A stretch of 64,000 bases of DNA from Poa pratensis (lineage: Eukaryota > Streptophyta > Magnoliopsida > Poales > Poaceae): NCBI GenBank assembly GCA_947311845.1, contig CAMZMU010000062.1, positions 53,713,745-53,777,744 of the forward strand. The letters run 5' to 3'. The notes below the pieces were generated by a model that worked only from the letters and a program-made list of their open reading frames with translations, was not told where the DNA came from and did no database searches. Both the position numbers and the translations under genes were made by a program. How positions within the stretch are numbered: the stretch's first letter is position 1; every line of letters starts with the position of its first letter. Of the stretch, positions 12,588-25,412 are shown in pieces.

Positions 12588-15500
12588 TGTCACATCCCAA
12601 ATTTTGGAACTAAGAAAAACTTAGTTTTACAAGACCCAAAATTCAGAACCAACAAAAACTTTTTGAAATGTTTCACTGATGATTGTGTTTTCCTTCCCAT
12701 TGCTATGTTTGGACCTAGTGTGACTTGTTGTTTAAATTGTTTGACTAGTAAAAATAAGACCAACCAATATAAAAATATATTTAACTTTGGTGATCATGTC
12801 ATGACAAGAAAAATATTCCATGTATCTTTTCCATTCTTATTTTGGCCAACTCCATTTCAAATGATACTTGGTTGTCAACAACCCAAAATCAATACCCATT
12901 ATTTGAGAAAGTAAAAGTACTTCCAAAATTATGTGTTTCCAAAAGTATGGAGATCTATATGCATCTCCTATCTATATTTCAACCTTGCTATTTTGCATGT
13001 GTATGCAACTCCCATTTTATAAACTCTATTTTTCCACTCCATATTGAAATAACACTAGTGGGAAATATATTACCCCACATATGTCTCTTTATCAAACCTT
13101 TGAAAACTATTAAGTTATGAATTGAGATATTCCTCAAACATCATCTTGTCATAATTGAGTGTGATCATTTTTACAAGATAGTATTGTTAATCATGGAAAT
13201 GGTGGTGTGATTAATTCATGTGGTTTGATTTGTGTGATCTTGGTTGTGATGCTGATCTGATTGTGTTTGTTGCTTGTGAGGGTAATTCCTCAGTTGTGAT
13301 TAATACTAGAATAAGACGCACTTGACAACAAATTTGGTATGTGACTTGAATAAAAACAAACCCTCTAGAATTATTCACACCTAAGTTGAAATCCTAAATT
13401 AAGGGAAATGATCTTATTTAATTTTCCTCTATCTCTATTCCTCTATTTTATGAAAACAACTATATTTCCTTATTCTAGGAATGAGATGAAATAATAATCA
13501 TTTCAACCCCATCTCACTCCCTCCTCAAGTAAACATACTTTTCAATTTTAAACAAAACTCTCAAAGTATTTAACAAAAGGAAATTAAGATCATGATAAAT
13601 AAATGATCTTAATAAATTATTCCTCCCAATTTCTCTGTTTCTTTCAAACCAATATTTTCTCCATGAAAATATAACTTAATTGAAGTTACCATATTTGTCA
13701 AGAAAGTTCCAAAAGTTCAAAACAATATTTTATCACTTGTTTAAAAATATTAAAGAAATGTTAATTTAGTTTTACCAAAAATCATTTATTTAAATCCTAT
13801 GAACAAAAATGGTTCAAAACATTTTATTTTCAAAAGCCAATTTTTGTGGAGCTTCTCCATGTATATGGGAGGCTACCTGATTTTTCTCATAATTTTTAAA
13901 AATGTTTAAAGGCCTTAATTAAATCCTTGAAGTGGTACTGGTTTTAAAAGAAATAGCAAAAGGGACTTAGTTGAAAAAGGGGAAAGAAACGCAGGGGGTT
14001 TTCTGCAATTGTTACATCGTTTCCTGTAGCTCCAGTGGGAGCATGGCGCCGTTGTCGTCCTCCCGTGCGTCGCCCGCCCGGACCCCCCTCTCTCGCTCTC
14101 CTGCCGCGAGGTGAGGACGATAAGAGAGCCACGACGCCGCACCGCCTCCACTCGCTCACTCCCCTGCCTCTTTCTCTCTCTCTCGCTCTCTCTTCCTTCT
14201 GCCATGGCCGAGCGGTAGCTCGCGTTCGTCGACGGATCGCCGGCGATTGGAGCCACCCCGAGCCAAGCGACGACCACCACCAGCTCCGCCATGATCCCTC
14301 TCCCTCCTCGTAGAAGGAATCGACCAGGGAAGCTGGGAATCGCCGTCGCCACCGCATCCTCTTCTTCTCCGGCCGCGGCAACGTCGAGCAAGTGCGCGAG
14401 CTGCACCGACCACCATTCGCCGCCATTCTTGTCTCCCTGAGATCCCCTCCTCGAGAGCTACCTAATGGACATCGTCGTTTATTTTTAGAAGCACCGGAGC
14501 CGCCGTCGCCGTCTCGTGTCCGTCATGGACGTCCTCGACCACGCCATCCTCTGGGAGCTCGCCGAGAAGAACTTCTGCCACCCCGACGTCCCCACGCCCT
14601 CCGAACCTCGAATCCATCCTCGCCGTCGACTGGCAGCAGCCCTAGGTGAGCTATTCATGCTCGAGCACCATGGCCGAGCTTCGGCTCTTGTCCTCCTGAG
14701 GCAGAGGAAGACGATGGCCTGCGTACCCCTTCGCCAGCGCAGCGGGCCGGCCCAGCACGGTGCTGCTTGGCCCAGCTCCTGATATGGCCCGTTACCTTTT
14801 TTTTTAGTAGATCTATTTTCTGTTTGAATTTCCTGTTAAATTGCAATGTAGTTTTAATTCTTTTGCGGTGGATCTATGTGTGCAATAATTTTGGTATAAT
14901 ATTTGTAGTGTTCCTGTGTGTTTTCTTGAACATCTAGAACTGGCTGTTTGCAAAAATGTAATTTTAAATGATGTCTAGATTTAATCTTGTAAAAAGTATC
15001 TTTTTCACTAAATATTAAATATCTAGAGTTTTATAACTCCAAAATTTGCAAACTAAAATTCTCTGGATAGGTTGAGATGCTAAATTTCCAGATCTGTTGG
15101 CCTTGCATGCAGATGAAACCTAAAACAGAAGTTTTATTCATTCTTAAAAACACACCAGTAGCTCTTTGGTGATTTTTGTAGATTTTTGTGAGGTGAATTT
15201 TGGAGTAAATCCAATTGGATTGTCTTCTATATGTATAGGAGAACATATCCCTAGCTTGGTTTGAATTTAGGAGTCACTGAATGACTGTGGTGCTAATTAT
15301 AAGGTTTAGGTCTTTTCTGCCTATTTTTATTAGACATTTATTAATTGTTGTGTTATAACTTTATTGTTATAAAAATGTTTCCTAGCATGTGCAGGGTGGT
15401 AATCCACTGTTGTGACATGTTCCCCTATTTTTATTAGCATATTAGGAGAACTATTTGTGAATCATGTATTTGTTAGATTTTTATTCCCTATATAGTCTTT

Positions 15501-17808
15501 TCCTAGTAATTGGGAATTGCTATGCTAGTTTGTTTTGATGTTAGATTATTTGTGTGTGATTAATATGAATGCCTTGCTGGTTAATGCTTGTTGTGGTACT
15601 ATTGCTTGCATGTTATTATTGTTTAGCAGGTTATAATATGTTAGTACTGTTAGTGGTATTTGTTAGATATGTTGGTGTGAGAAAGATGTTTGCCTTGCTT
15701 GTTCAACGTAGTTGTCTCTAAGTTAAGTAATAGCTTGAGGGTCTTGTTAATGTCTCCACCTTAACTTGGTGAGATGTTTTGAATTACCAAGATTACTTGG
15801 TAGTTTAACTTTTGTCTAAAGTATTTCCTGATTAGGGAAAAATGGTTGTTAACTACCTCTAGTTGAGGGTGTCTTTGTGCCCTCTTGTTTTAGCATGTGT
15901 TTGGTGTTATACTCATGTGAGTATAATGCCCTTGTAAATGTAGATCTTAGTTTGTTGCTTGATTAAATTAGTGCTATGTTGTGGTTGATTACTTGTTTGT
16001 ATACCACTTGTGGTTTGGTTTGCTTATTGCGTGTTGTTTTACTTTCATGTTGCGACGCTAGAGATAAACGCTACCGGGGTGGTATTTGGAAAGGATTTAT
16101 CGGAGAACGATGAGAGTTTATTTCTTTGATCAACGAGGAGAAGTCCAGGAACATCATGCTGAAATCAGGCAAGCTACTCTCTGAGCTTGCACCTACATAT
16201 ATATATATATGCATCTACTTTGATCAAATGTTTTACTTTTAAAGCAAAGATTTATAAAACCTTTTCCAAAAAGTATATGGAAACTATTTTGCCACCAATG
16301 TAGATATATAAGATAGAGTATATCAAACTATAGGATGGGAAAAATATTGTTTACTCAAAACTCCTTTGAAATTACTGGTGTGGATATGGAATACCGAGAT
16401 GTCGGTATGGAAGTGGAGAACTGGAGAATGGAGGTGTTTATGAAAAATGCACATTGTGTCTTTGTACTATGACGACCAGCCAATAACCTGTGCGACCACG
16501 TTTACCCCCATATGGGAACGGGGCTTAGTCATATAATTTGCTCTTATTAGTATGGGATACCTCATCGACGGAGATGACTCCGTTATGCGTGAGGGGATGG
16601 TTTGTGAACTCCCCTGACCTGGGTCCTCGCTCAAACTCTATGGAAAGATAAGGAGGAGGATTGAAGACTTCATAAATGTGGTCGCCGGGAAAAACATATG
16701 AGTCCTCACACTTGGAGTTGCCGACGGGGACCGGACTGAGTGTCGATGGGAATTATCATATGGGTAGGATCCTATACTAGCATGAGCAAAGGAGAGGCTA
16801 TGGTCGGTGGCTCAACTTCGCATACACCTTGTATGGCGGGACGTGGCTGACACGATGAGCTACCGGATGGATGTGGGTTAAAAGCGTGCTACCTCTGCAG
16901 AGGGTAAAACTATTCGAATAGCCGAGTCCTCGGATATGGACAGTTGGGAGGCTGTCCTCTGACCATGTGCAAGTTTTGGAAATGTTTTAAGATTTGAAAG
17001 GAAAATGGAGATGTTGTATATGTGCACTATACCGATGAGTCGGTATGAGGTTGCTCGAAAAGTGAGGACCCTGAGGGGCTATGATCGAGAAGTGCAAAGT
17101 TTTGTGTCCTGAAAGTGGGAAATGTTTTATGCAACTATACCAAAGGGATGGTACAAGGTTGTTGGAAAAATGATTTGACTAGGAATGGTTTTGGTCGGAA
17201 AAGGAGGAGTTTTGGAGAAATAAACAAATGGTGATTTTCCGGGAAAATGTTTATAAAAAAAAAAGACTTCTTACCTTTTTCAACAAAGATGTATTTACGG
17301 GAGAAAGTTTTAAAGAGACTTCTTACAAAGACAGATTTATGGGAAAAAGTTCTAAAAGCCTTCTTTTCTTTTCAACAAAGATATAGATATGTCTTCTCAA
17401 AATAAAGGGTTTGTTATAATAAAAATGATGCTATTGCATGCTCATGTCGGGGGTAGTTTGCGAGTACATAAATGTACTCATGGCTGTGTCCCTGGATATT
17501 CCCATGTCCAGAATCCAAGAAGAAGTATGCTGAAGACCGAGAGATCGATGACGTCTTTGCGAACTAGGCCGTCTTCCCAGTCAGCTGCCTGTAGGTGTCT
17601 TGGCAAATGACTCGGGCCCCACGTTGATTGGTGATTTCCGCTGCAAGAACTTATTGAAGATTATTACTTCAATCAAGTAAGTATGTTTATTCGGTATTTA
17701 TGGATGTTCTTTTGATACCAGTTTGATTGTGCTCAGCGACAGACTGATCATGGGATCGCTGATGTTGTAGGCACAAGGGTATCTCGGACAGCTAGTCCGG
17801 GGTCCCCA
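12588..17808 (+). repeat. LTR3 of the array (complete, 5.22 kb)
   Basis: The uninterrupted LTR, used here as the reference. It starts TGTCACATCCC and ends GGGGTCCCCA, after which the sequence switches to gypsy pol. Composition changes along it: AT-rich 12600-13970, GC-rich 14040-14650, AT-rich to about 16000, then a segment with regular gaps at 16380-17400. No convincing ORF was found. The exact 3' end may be 17808 or 17810. Confidence 0.9.
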
Positions 17809-17810
17809 CA

Positions 17811-20387
17811 GTTTCTTCACATCTCTGCAAAACTTTGTCAAGGTTGTGCAAACAATTATCAAAGGAAGTTCCATAGACGGAGAAATCGTCCATGAAGACT
17901 TCCACAATTTCCTCACAAAAGCCATGAAAAATAGCAGACATGCATCTTTGAAAAGTAGCAGGAGCATTACATAAACCAAAAGGCATACGTCTATAAGCAT
18001 AAGTTCCATAAGGACAAGTAAAAGTAGTTTTCTCTTGATCTTGCGCTCTCACAGCAATTTGAGAAAACCCAGAATACCCATCAAGGAAACAAAAGTGAGT
18101 TTTCTTGACAACCTCTCAAGCATTTGATCAATAAAAGGCAAAGGATAATGATCTTTCTTAGTTACTTTGTTAACCTTTCTAAAATCAATGCACATCCTAT
18201 AACCAACTACTACTCTTTGAGGAATTAGTTCATCATTTTCATTAGGAACAACGGTAATTCCTCCTTTCTTAGGAACACAATGCACAGGACTTACCCATCT
18301 ACTATCAGCAATAGGATAAATAATACCAGCTTCAAGAAGTTTTAATACCTCATTTCTTACCACTTCTTTCATCTTGGGTATTAAACGACGCTGATGCTCA
18401 ACAACAGGCTTTGCATCAGGTTCCATGTTGATGGCGTGCTGACATATAGTAGGAGAAATTCCCTTCAGGTCATCAAGAGTATATCCCATAGCTCCGCGGT
18501 GTTTCCTCAACACTCCCAATAACCTTTCCTCCTCTGTACCTGAAAGTTTAGAGCTGATAATAACAGGATATATTTTCTTATCATCAATATAAGCATATTT
18601 AAGATTATCAGGCAGAGGTTTCAAATCAAAAACAGGATCCTCCTTGGGTGGCATTGTGGTACCCAAATCTTCCACAGGTAAATTGTGTTTGAGCATAGGT
18701 TGACGAAGGAATACTTCATCAAGCTCATTCCTTTCTTCCCTGAAGTTCTCACTTTCATGATTCTCCATATGTTGCTGCAAAGCATTGTTAGGAGCAAGAA
18801 CAATAGATGCAAGTTGAGCAATTTCAAAATCCTCACTAGGCAATTCAGTTTCATAAGGTGCTTTAGCAAATTTAGAGAAATTGAATTCATAAGATTCACC
18901 AGCAAATTTAGTAAAGATTTTCTCTTTCTTACAATCTATAACAGCACCACAAGTATTCAGAAAAGGTCTACCAAAAATAATAGGACAACTATCATTGGCA
19001 GCCGACCCAAGTACAAGAAAATCAGCAGGGTATTTAGTCTTACCACAAAGGACTTCGACATCTCTAATGATACCAATTGGAGAGATAGTTTCCCTATTAG
19101 CAAGCTGAATAACCACATCAATCTCTTCAAGTTTACAAGGAGCAATTTCGTGCATAATTTCCCTGTAAAGCTCATAAGGAATAGCACTAGAACTTGCACC
19201 AATATCACATAAACCATAATAGCAATGATCACCTATCCCAACAGAAAGCACAGGAACACTAGACTTCCTAGAACTTTTAGGATGTGAGACAATATTAGAA
19301 GCATCCTCACAAAAGATAATGTGTCTATCTTCTAAATTTTCAGTGACAAGATCTTTAACCAATGCTACAACAGGTTCAACAGTTATTTGCTCATCAGGTT
19401 TGGTAGTTTTCTTATTACTTTTACTAACAACACCAGTTATGATAGTATGTTCCTTAATCTTATTAGGAAAAGGAACTTTTTCAATATAAGGTTCTGGAAT
19501 AATGCGATCAGCAACATTAACCTCAACACCTTTAGATATATGAGAAACAGATTCATCTTTATATGGTTCATGATAATTTTTAAAACCCTCCTTCGGCAAA
19601 CCGAAATAGGAAGCAAAGGCTTTATAAAAGTTTGCAACAATTTGAGAGTCAAGACCATAAGTAGTGCTAATTTTGCGATAATCATCAGTATCCATAAAAT
19701 TTTTAACACACTCAAAGTCATAGTTATACCTGACTCCCTACCTTTGTCATTCTCCCATCCTTCAGTGTTCTCCTGAATCCGATCAAGAAGGTCCCACTTA
19801 AACTCTTCTTTATTACGAGTGAACGATCCAGCACAAGTGGTATCCAATAGAGTTTTATCTTGAAAGGAGAGTCTTGCATAAAAGTTATCAATAACAATAT
19901 TACCAGGAAGCTCATGAATGGGACATTTGAGCATTAATGCCTTCAATCTCCCCCACGCTTGAGCGATACTCTCTCCATCATAGGGCCAGAAGTTATATAT
20001 GAGGTTCCGATCCTTATGAATCTCACTTGGAGGATAGAATTTGGAGTAAAAGAGAGGTACAATTTCCTCCCATCCAAGAGAATACCCATTCTTCAGCAGT
20101 TTATACCAATGTGCAGCTTTACCAGACAGTGATAGAGAGAATAATTTCTTCTTAACTTCTCCCATCGAGATACCTGCACACTTAAATAACTCGCACAATT
20201 CATGCAGAAATAACAAATGATCTCCAGGATGGACAGTTCCATCTCCTGCATAGCGGTTATTTGTGACACGTTCAACAATTTTCATAGGAATTTTGAACGG
20301 TATTACCTGCTCATCTGACGCCTCCTCTACTACCTTAGCAGTGGTAGTTGTTTTCCCAAATAGGAATTCAAGAGAAGACCCCTCCAT
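17811..20387 (-). pseudogene. Athila-type gag-pol polyprotein, frameshifted and truncated
   Basis: The frame opens at the ATG at 20387 (MEGSSLEF). It holds a retrotransposon gag domain, then a retropepsin-like site DIGASSSAIP near 19206, then RT. RT shows the SRWVSPVHCVPKK block, a YRMCIDFRKVNK block and FMDDFSVYG near 17896, with FMDD as the catalytic YxDD-type motif. Two single-base frameshifts break it: near 19728 between gag and the following gag/protease frame, and near 18100 inside RT. The reading frame then ends at the LTR array after QRCEET. No integrase is seen. In life the protein would assemble particles and copy the RNA of this element, and it could act on non-autonomous relatives with the same primer site. 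It is now inactive. Confidence 0.9.
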
Positions 20388-20474
20388 AATGAGATATAGC
20401 AGCAGGCAAAAATAAAAACAGCACGTACAATAAATGTTTCCCTTACCAATTCCACTTACCAATAGCGCTACACT

Positions 20475-20491
20475 CCCCGGCAACGGCGCCA
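20475..20491 (-). other. Primer binding site, Asp-tRNA type
   Basis: On the minus strand TGGCGCCGTTGCCGGGG complements the 3' end of plant tRNA-Asp. It lies 11 bases from the LTR end, separated by the AGACTATTTTC spacer common to this lineage. Confidence 0.88.
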
Positions 20492-20502
20492 GAAAATAGT
20501 CT

Positions 20503-22007
20503 TGATACCCACAAGTATAGGGGGTGTATCGTAGTACTTTCGATAAATAAGAGTGTCGAACCCAACGAGGAGCAGAAGGTGTTGACAAGCGGTTTTGATG
20601 AAGGATTCACTGTAAATGCTCACAGACAAGTTTTTAGGAGTTTTTGATATGACAGATAAATAAAGTACAAGTAAATAAAATGCAGTAATAATAGTTGCAG
20701 CGAGTGGCCCAATCCTTTCTACAGCAAAGGACAAGCCGGTTGTTGTACTTATAATGACCAAACGTTCTTGAGGACACACGGGAATATTGTCAAGTGCTTT
20801 CGCTTCATATAGTTGATTAATCTTCATTGTTTTGATAAGTGTTGTGTGGGTGAACCTATGCTAATGCACCGCCCTTCCTAGGACTAATACATACTTGTGA
20901 TTATACCCCTTGCAAGCATCCGCAAATACAAGAAAGTAATTAAGTAAACTAACCACAGCCTTAAACTTTGAGATCCTGCTATCCCTCATGCATCGATATA
21001 CCAACGGGTGTTCAGGTTTCTGTCACTCCGGCAACCCCACAATTGGCAAACGAATACACAATGCATTCCCCTAGGCCCATAAAGGTGAAGTATCATGTAG
21101 TCGACGTTCACATGACACCACTAGAAGAATAACACCACAACTTAAGCATCAAACCATTAAATATTACTCAACATAGTTCACTACTAACATCAAGACTTCT
21201 CCCATGTCCTCAAGAACTAAACGAACTACTCACAAGACATCATACGGAACATGATCAGAGGTGATATGATGATGAATAACAATCTGAACATAAACCTTAG
21301 TCCAATGGTTTCACCCAATAGCATCAATAACAAGAGTAATCAACACCGGGAGAGTTTCCCCTATGAAATAGACAAGATTCAGCCCTAGATGTTATAGCGG
21401 AGACGGGGTGCAGCGGCGGTGATGATGGTGTTGGCGGTGGAGATGATGATGATGATGATCCCGATGAAGTCCAGCTCGATGACGGTGATGATGGCGACGA
21501 TTTCCCCCTCCGGGAGGGAATTTCCCCCGGCAGATTTCTTCCTGCAGGGGAGCTTTTCGCTCTCTGGTGTTTTCCGCCTCGTGGAGGCGGCGGAATATTT
21601 CGATGGCCGTCCTCTTGTGTTAGGGTTCCGAGGGGGTCAAGTACGCGAAGGGGGACGGCTGAGGTGGGCCAGGGCCCCCAAACCACCTGTCGGCGCGGCA
21701 GGGGGCCCCACCGCGCCAAGGGTGAGGAGGGCCCACCATGGCCCATCTCAGCTCCCCCTTTTGGCCTCCTCCATCTTCTGGTAAAATAGGAACTTCCATA
21801 TGTCTCCTTCGATTTATTGATCTTCAGAAATAGTGCATCTCGACGGTGCTTTTTCCAGCAGAATCCTGACTCCGGTGTCCAATTCTCCATTATTCATCAA
21901 ACATGCAAAATAGGTAAAATAACATAAGTAACACTTCTAAATATGAAATATATCGATGAATAGCAGTAAATTATGATATAAAATAGTGATGCAAAATGGA
22001 CGTATCA
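20503..22007 (-). repeat. 5' LTR of the Athila-lineage element
   Basis: 1505 bp, beginning TGATACGTCCATTTTGCATC on the minus strand and ending CTTGTGGGTATCA. The right flank gives a candidate TSD, GACGA (22008-22012), whose partner is outside the window. The purine- and GC-rich stretch at about 21400-21780 is LTR sequence; apparent ORFs there are not genes. Confidence 0.87.
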
Positions 22008-22088
22008 GACGACGCGCATCAGCAATGAGTTATGTGTCTCCCGCGTCGCACCCAGGCGACACCGGGGGCGCCCCTCCCGCGCCGCCCT

Positions 22089-22255
22089 CAGTGGCGGAGC
22101 TAGAGCATTTGCAACCAGGGTGCCTGGAGGTTGCCACAACAGATAAAATGCAATTTTAGGGGTGCATATATGGTGAAAAAATGCAAATTTACAAAGAAAA
22201 TGTCTTGCACCCGGTGTCCTGTGCACCCGGGAGCCTAGCTGTGTATCCGCCACTG
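22089..22255. mobile_element. hAT-type MITE
   Basis: 167 bp with perfect 10-bp terminal inverted repeats CAGTGGCGGA and a perfect 8-bp TSD GCCGCCCT on both sides (22081-22088, 22256-22263). TIR sequence and TSD length both indicate the hAT superfamily. The interior is AT-rich, unlike the GC-rich host, and non-coding. Confidence 0.93.
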
Positions 22256-22848
22256 GCCGCCCTAGCCCTCCACCTCCGCGCCCTCGCCGCTGCTGCCGCC
22301 GGCCTCCGCGCCGCGGCGGTGGCGGCGCTCCCCGTCGCCACACAACTGGCGTCAGGAGTGTCTCCTCTCCCTGCTAGGCGTGGGCGGGCTTCGATGCCGA
22401 CTGGGACGGCCACGGCGCCTCGCCGGCGCGGAAAGCCGGAGCGGCGGCTCCGGGACCGCACGGGGCTACGGGGTGGCGGATCCGGTGTCTCGACCGGATC
22501 TGGTGGGGCCTGCCCTGGCCGCGTGGGTGGCGGGATGGGCTTGTCTGGGCCGCGGCGGCGAGGGCGTGCTGCGGCAGGGCGGGGTGCGGCGCGTGGTGCG
22601 GCCTGGGGTCGTGCGACGGCGGAGGCGGTGGTGCGGGGTGCGGCCAGGAGGCGCGCGGGGCGACGGCGACGCCGGCGGATGGGCCCGTGGCGGGCTGCAT
22701 CTGGGCCGTGGGGGCCGACGCCGGGCGAGGTTGTTGCGGCAGGGCTGCGGCGACGGTGGCGAGTTCGGGAGGTGGCTGCGGGGCGACGCCCCTTGCTGCA
22801 GCGGCAGCAAGGTGCTGACCGGCGATTTCGTCGGCCCGAGGCTCCGGG

Positions 22849-23035
22849 GAGAGGATGCCGGGGTGGCGGCCCCGGATCGATGGCGCCACGCGAGGTCGAG
22901 GCCTGGGCGCATCGGTGCGGTCGGGGTTGCCCCGGCCGTGTGGCTGGCATGAGGTGGCCGGGCTGCACCTCCGGCTGGGGGTCCGTCTTCCAGTCGGAGG
23001 AGAGGATGCCGGGGCGGCGGCCCCGGGCTTGGTCG
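22849..23035 (+). repeat. Direct repeat, period about 153 bp
   Basis: The block GAGAGGATGCCGGGG followed by GCGGCCCCGG-type sequence occurs at about 22849 and again at about 23003 with one change. It looks like a diverged two-copy minisatellite within the GC-rich retroposon-like sequence. Confidence 0.6.
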
Positions 23036-23048
23036 GCGCGGCGCCGTC

Positions 23049-24639
23049 TGATGTCTACGCACGATTCTATTCTTGTAGACAGTGTTGGGCCTCCAAGAGC
23101 AGAGGTTTGTAGAACAGCAGCAAGTTTCCCTTAAGTGAATCACCCAAGGTTTATCGAACTCAGGGAGGTAGAGGTCAAAGATATCCCTCTCAAACAACCC
23201 TGCAATTAATATACAAGAAGTCTCTTGTGTCCCCAACACACCCAATACACTTGTCAGATGTATAGGTGCACTAGTTCGGCGAAGAGATAGTGAAATACAA
23301 TTGATAGGGATGATTATAAGTAGTAACTGCAATCTGAAATAAAGATGGCAGCAAGCAAACATGTAGCAGAACTTGATGTAAACGGTGTTTCAATGCTTAG
23401 AAACAAGGCCTAGGGATCATACTTTCACTAGTGGACACTCTCAACAATGATCTCATAACTGAATAAGTAAAAGCTACTCTTAAACACTCTCTTGTTGGAT
23501 AACAAACACCATTCATTGTGTAGGGCTACAAAAGCACACCTCAAGCCGGAGTAAACAAGCTCCACAACGTCATAAAGGAATCACACACGGTGCACACACT
23601 GTCACCTTTACACCGTGGAGAGTACCGGAGTTCATATTAAAGTAACCTATAGAGTGCATAATAGATAAAGAGTAACATCTACATATTCAACTAGATTAGC
23701 ACAACTGAACACAAGTAAATACTGCTCGGGATTATTCTCCTTCTTGATAACACAAGAGTACTACGTGTAGGGCTGCAAAATCACTCCTCAAAGTCTGAGT
23801 AAACAAACACCACAGTTCCCAAGAATAAGCCATGATAAATATCTAAATTATTCATAGAGTCACACAAGTAGCCACACTGTCACCTTGATACCGTGTTGTC
23901 ACAACGACTCCAGAAACTAGACAAAATCACTTGAGTAGCATAAACATTATTAATGTATTCAGCGGTACTAGCAATACACATGATTACATAAAGATCACAC
24001 CATGGGAGAGAGAGATGAACCACATAGCTACCGGTAGAGCCCTCAGCCTCGGGGGAGAACTACTCCCTCCTCATCATGGGAGTCAGCAGCGGCGATGAAG
24101 ATGGCGATGGTGTCGATGGAGATGACTCCGGGGGCAATTCCCCGTCCCGACGGCGTGCCGGAACAGAGATTCTGTCCCCCGAAACTTGTCGTCGATGGCG
24201 GCGGCGCTGCGGAACTCTTCGTGGAATATGACTTGGTATTTTAGGGTTTTCGCGTCTGAGGCAATATATAGGCGAAGGGGCAACGTCGGTGGAGGCTCGA
24301 GGGGCCCACACCACCTGTTGGCGCGGCAGGGGGCCCACCCGCGCCTGGGTGTGGTTTGGCCACCTCGGCGCCCTCCTTCGTCTCTTCTTCGGACTCCGTG
24401 ACGGTGCTGGAAAAATAGGGACGCGGCCTTTTGTTTCGTGCAATTCCGAGAATATTTCCAGAAGTAACTTTCTGAAACCAAAAACAGCAGAAAACAGGGA
24501 ACTGGCACTGTGGCATCTTGTTAATAGGTTAGTCCCAGAAAATGCATAAAAGTGATATAAAGTGTATATAAAACATGTAGCAAATGGTATAATATAAGCC
24601 TGGAACATCAGAAATTATGGATACGTTGGAGACGTATCA
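23049..24639 (-). mobile_element. Solo LTR, Athila/WHAM-like, 1.59 kb
   Basis: On the minus strand it starts TGATACGTCTCCAACGTATC and ends with GTAGACATCA. The 5-bp TSD CCGTC is perfect (23044-23048 and 24640-24644). There is no primer site, internal domain or second LTR, so it is the remnant of LTR-LTR recombination. It interrupts the GC-rich retroposon-like sequence. Confidence 0.92.
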
Positions 24640-25012
24640 CCGTCGTGGCGTGAGGTGCCACGGTGGCTGCGGCATGCGTTGATGGTGGACTGACCGGTCC
24701 TCGACGGGCGGTTTGCGAGGTTTGCGACACATCGCCGGGCGAAAGCCCTGCCCTGGTTGTCGGCCAGGGCCGACGACGGCGACGCCCTTGGGCGCCGCGT
24801 CCTTCTTGGAGGCGTCGTCAAGGTGGTTCTGTTGCCTCTTCGCGCTGGGTTCTCCGGGGGAAACCCCAGATCCCTCGCGGGATCGGGCGAGGGCGGCGCT
24901 CCTGCGTCGCTTGCCTCTTGGGGCCTCGCCTTGGATGTTCCACCGGCCAGGGGGACCAGTGGTTTCAGATGGTGGTTGGCGGCGGCGAGCCTTCGTCTTC
25001 GGCTAGGGGGAG

Positions 25013-25412
25013 CGCGGCAATCGGACCGGTGTGGATGTCGGAGCGGCGGCTCCGGATTTCGTCTTGCGTTGAGTTCTTCTCCGCCGTGTTGGGTGTCGGC
25101 TATGGTCGCTAGGGTGACATGGTCGTCGACTCGTTTGGGGCGCGGCAATCGGTCCGGTGTGGATGTCGGAGCGGCGGCTCCGGATTTCGTCTTGCGTTGA
25201 GATAGTCTCCGCCGTGTTGGGTGCCGGCTATGGTTTCGCTAGGGCGATATAGTCGTCGACTCGTTTTCTGGGGCGTGGCCTTGGGGCCGGTGTGGATGTC
25301 GGAGCGGCGGCTCGTTGTGTTGGGGGTTTTTTTGGTGCCGGCCTTGGTTGTGTGGGCAACTTGGTCGTCGACCCGTGTGGGGCGCGACCTCGGGGCCGGT
25401 GTGGATCGAGTT
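25013..25412 (+). repeat. Minisatellite, three and a half units of 109-133 bp
   Basis: Units begin at 25013, 25141, 25274 and 25383 with CGCGGC/CGTGGC, then CCGGTGTGGATGTCGGAGCG, and end near GGTCGTCGACTCG. Units 1 and 2 are close to identical; unit 3 is shortened and diverged; unit 4 is partial and runs into the AT-rich tail. Confidence 0.85.

Larger units (their letters stand above)
1..17808 (+). mobile_element. Tandem LTR retrotransposon array: LTR-INT-LTR-INT-LTR
   Basis: Three copies of one LTR (ends at 472, 1913-11145, 12588-17808) alternate with two copies of one internal domain (473-1912, 11146-12587). Each internal domain starts with an initiator-Met tRNA primer site and ends with a purine tract, which fixes a plus orientation. 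The two internal copies differ at only a handful of positions. This layout is expected from unequal recombination between elements sharing LTRs. The LTR is about 5.22 kb and the interior only about 1.44 kb with no gag or pol, so the element is non-autonomous and resembles the LARD class of Triticeae. The right end interrupts a gypsy RT reading frame. The left end lies outside the window, so the outer TSD cannot be checked. Confidence 0.88.
17809..22007 (-). mobile_element. Athila-lineage Ty3/gypsy retrotransposon, 5' part
   Basis: In minus orientation it reads: LTR (20503-22007), Asp-tRNA primer site (20475-20491), gag from 20387, protease, then RT up to 17811, where the array interrupts it. 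The rest of RT, RNase H, integrase and the 3' LTR should lie left of the window. LTR length (1.5 kb), the TGATACGTCC start and the Asp-tRNA primer site fit the Sabrina/WHAM-type Athila elements of Triticeae. The family name is inference. Confidence 0.85.

Noticed and set aside
22181..23362. Open frames of 170-317 codons in the GC-rich region
   Set aside because: Open in nearly all frames, low complexity, and they run across the MITE and solo LTR boundaries. No motif was recognised.
23083..24639. Placing the solo LTR start at TGTTGGGCC (23083)
   Set aside because: That start gives no TSD. Moving it to TGATGTCTAC at 23049 gives a perfect CCGTC duplication.
25013..25412. CRISPR-like or regulatory spaced repeat
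   Set aside because: The units are contiguous 109-133 bp repeats without unique spacers, in a plant genome.
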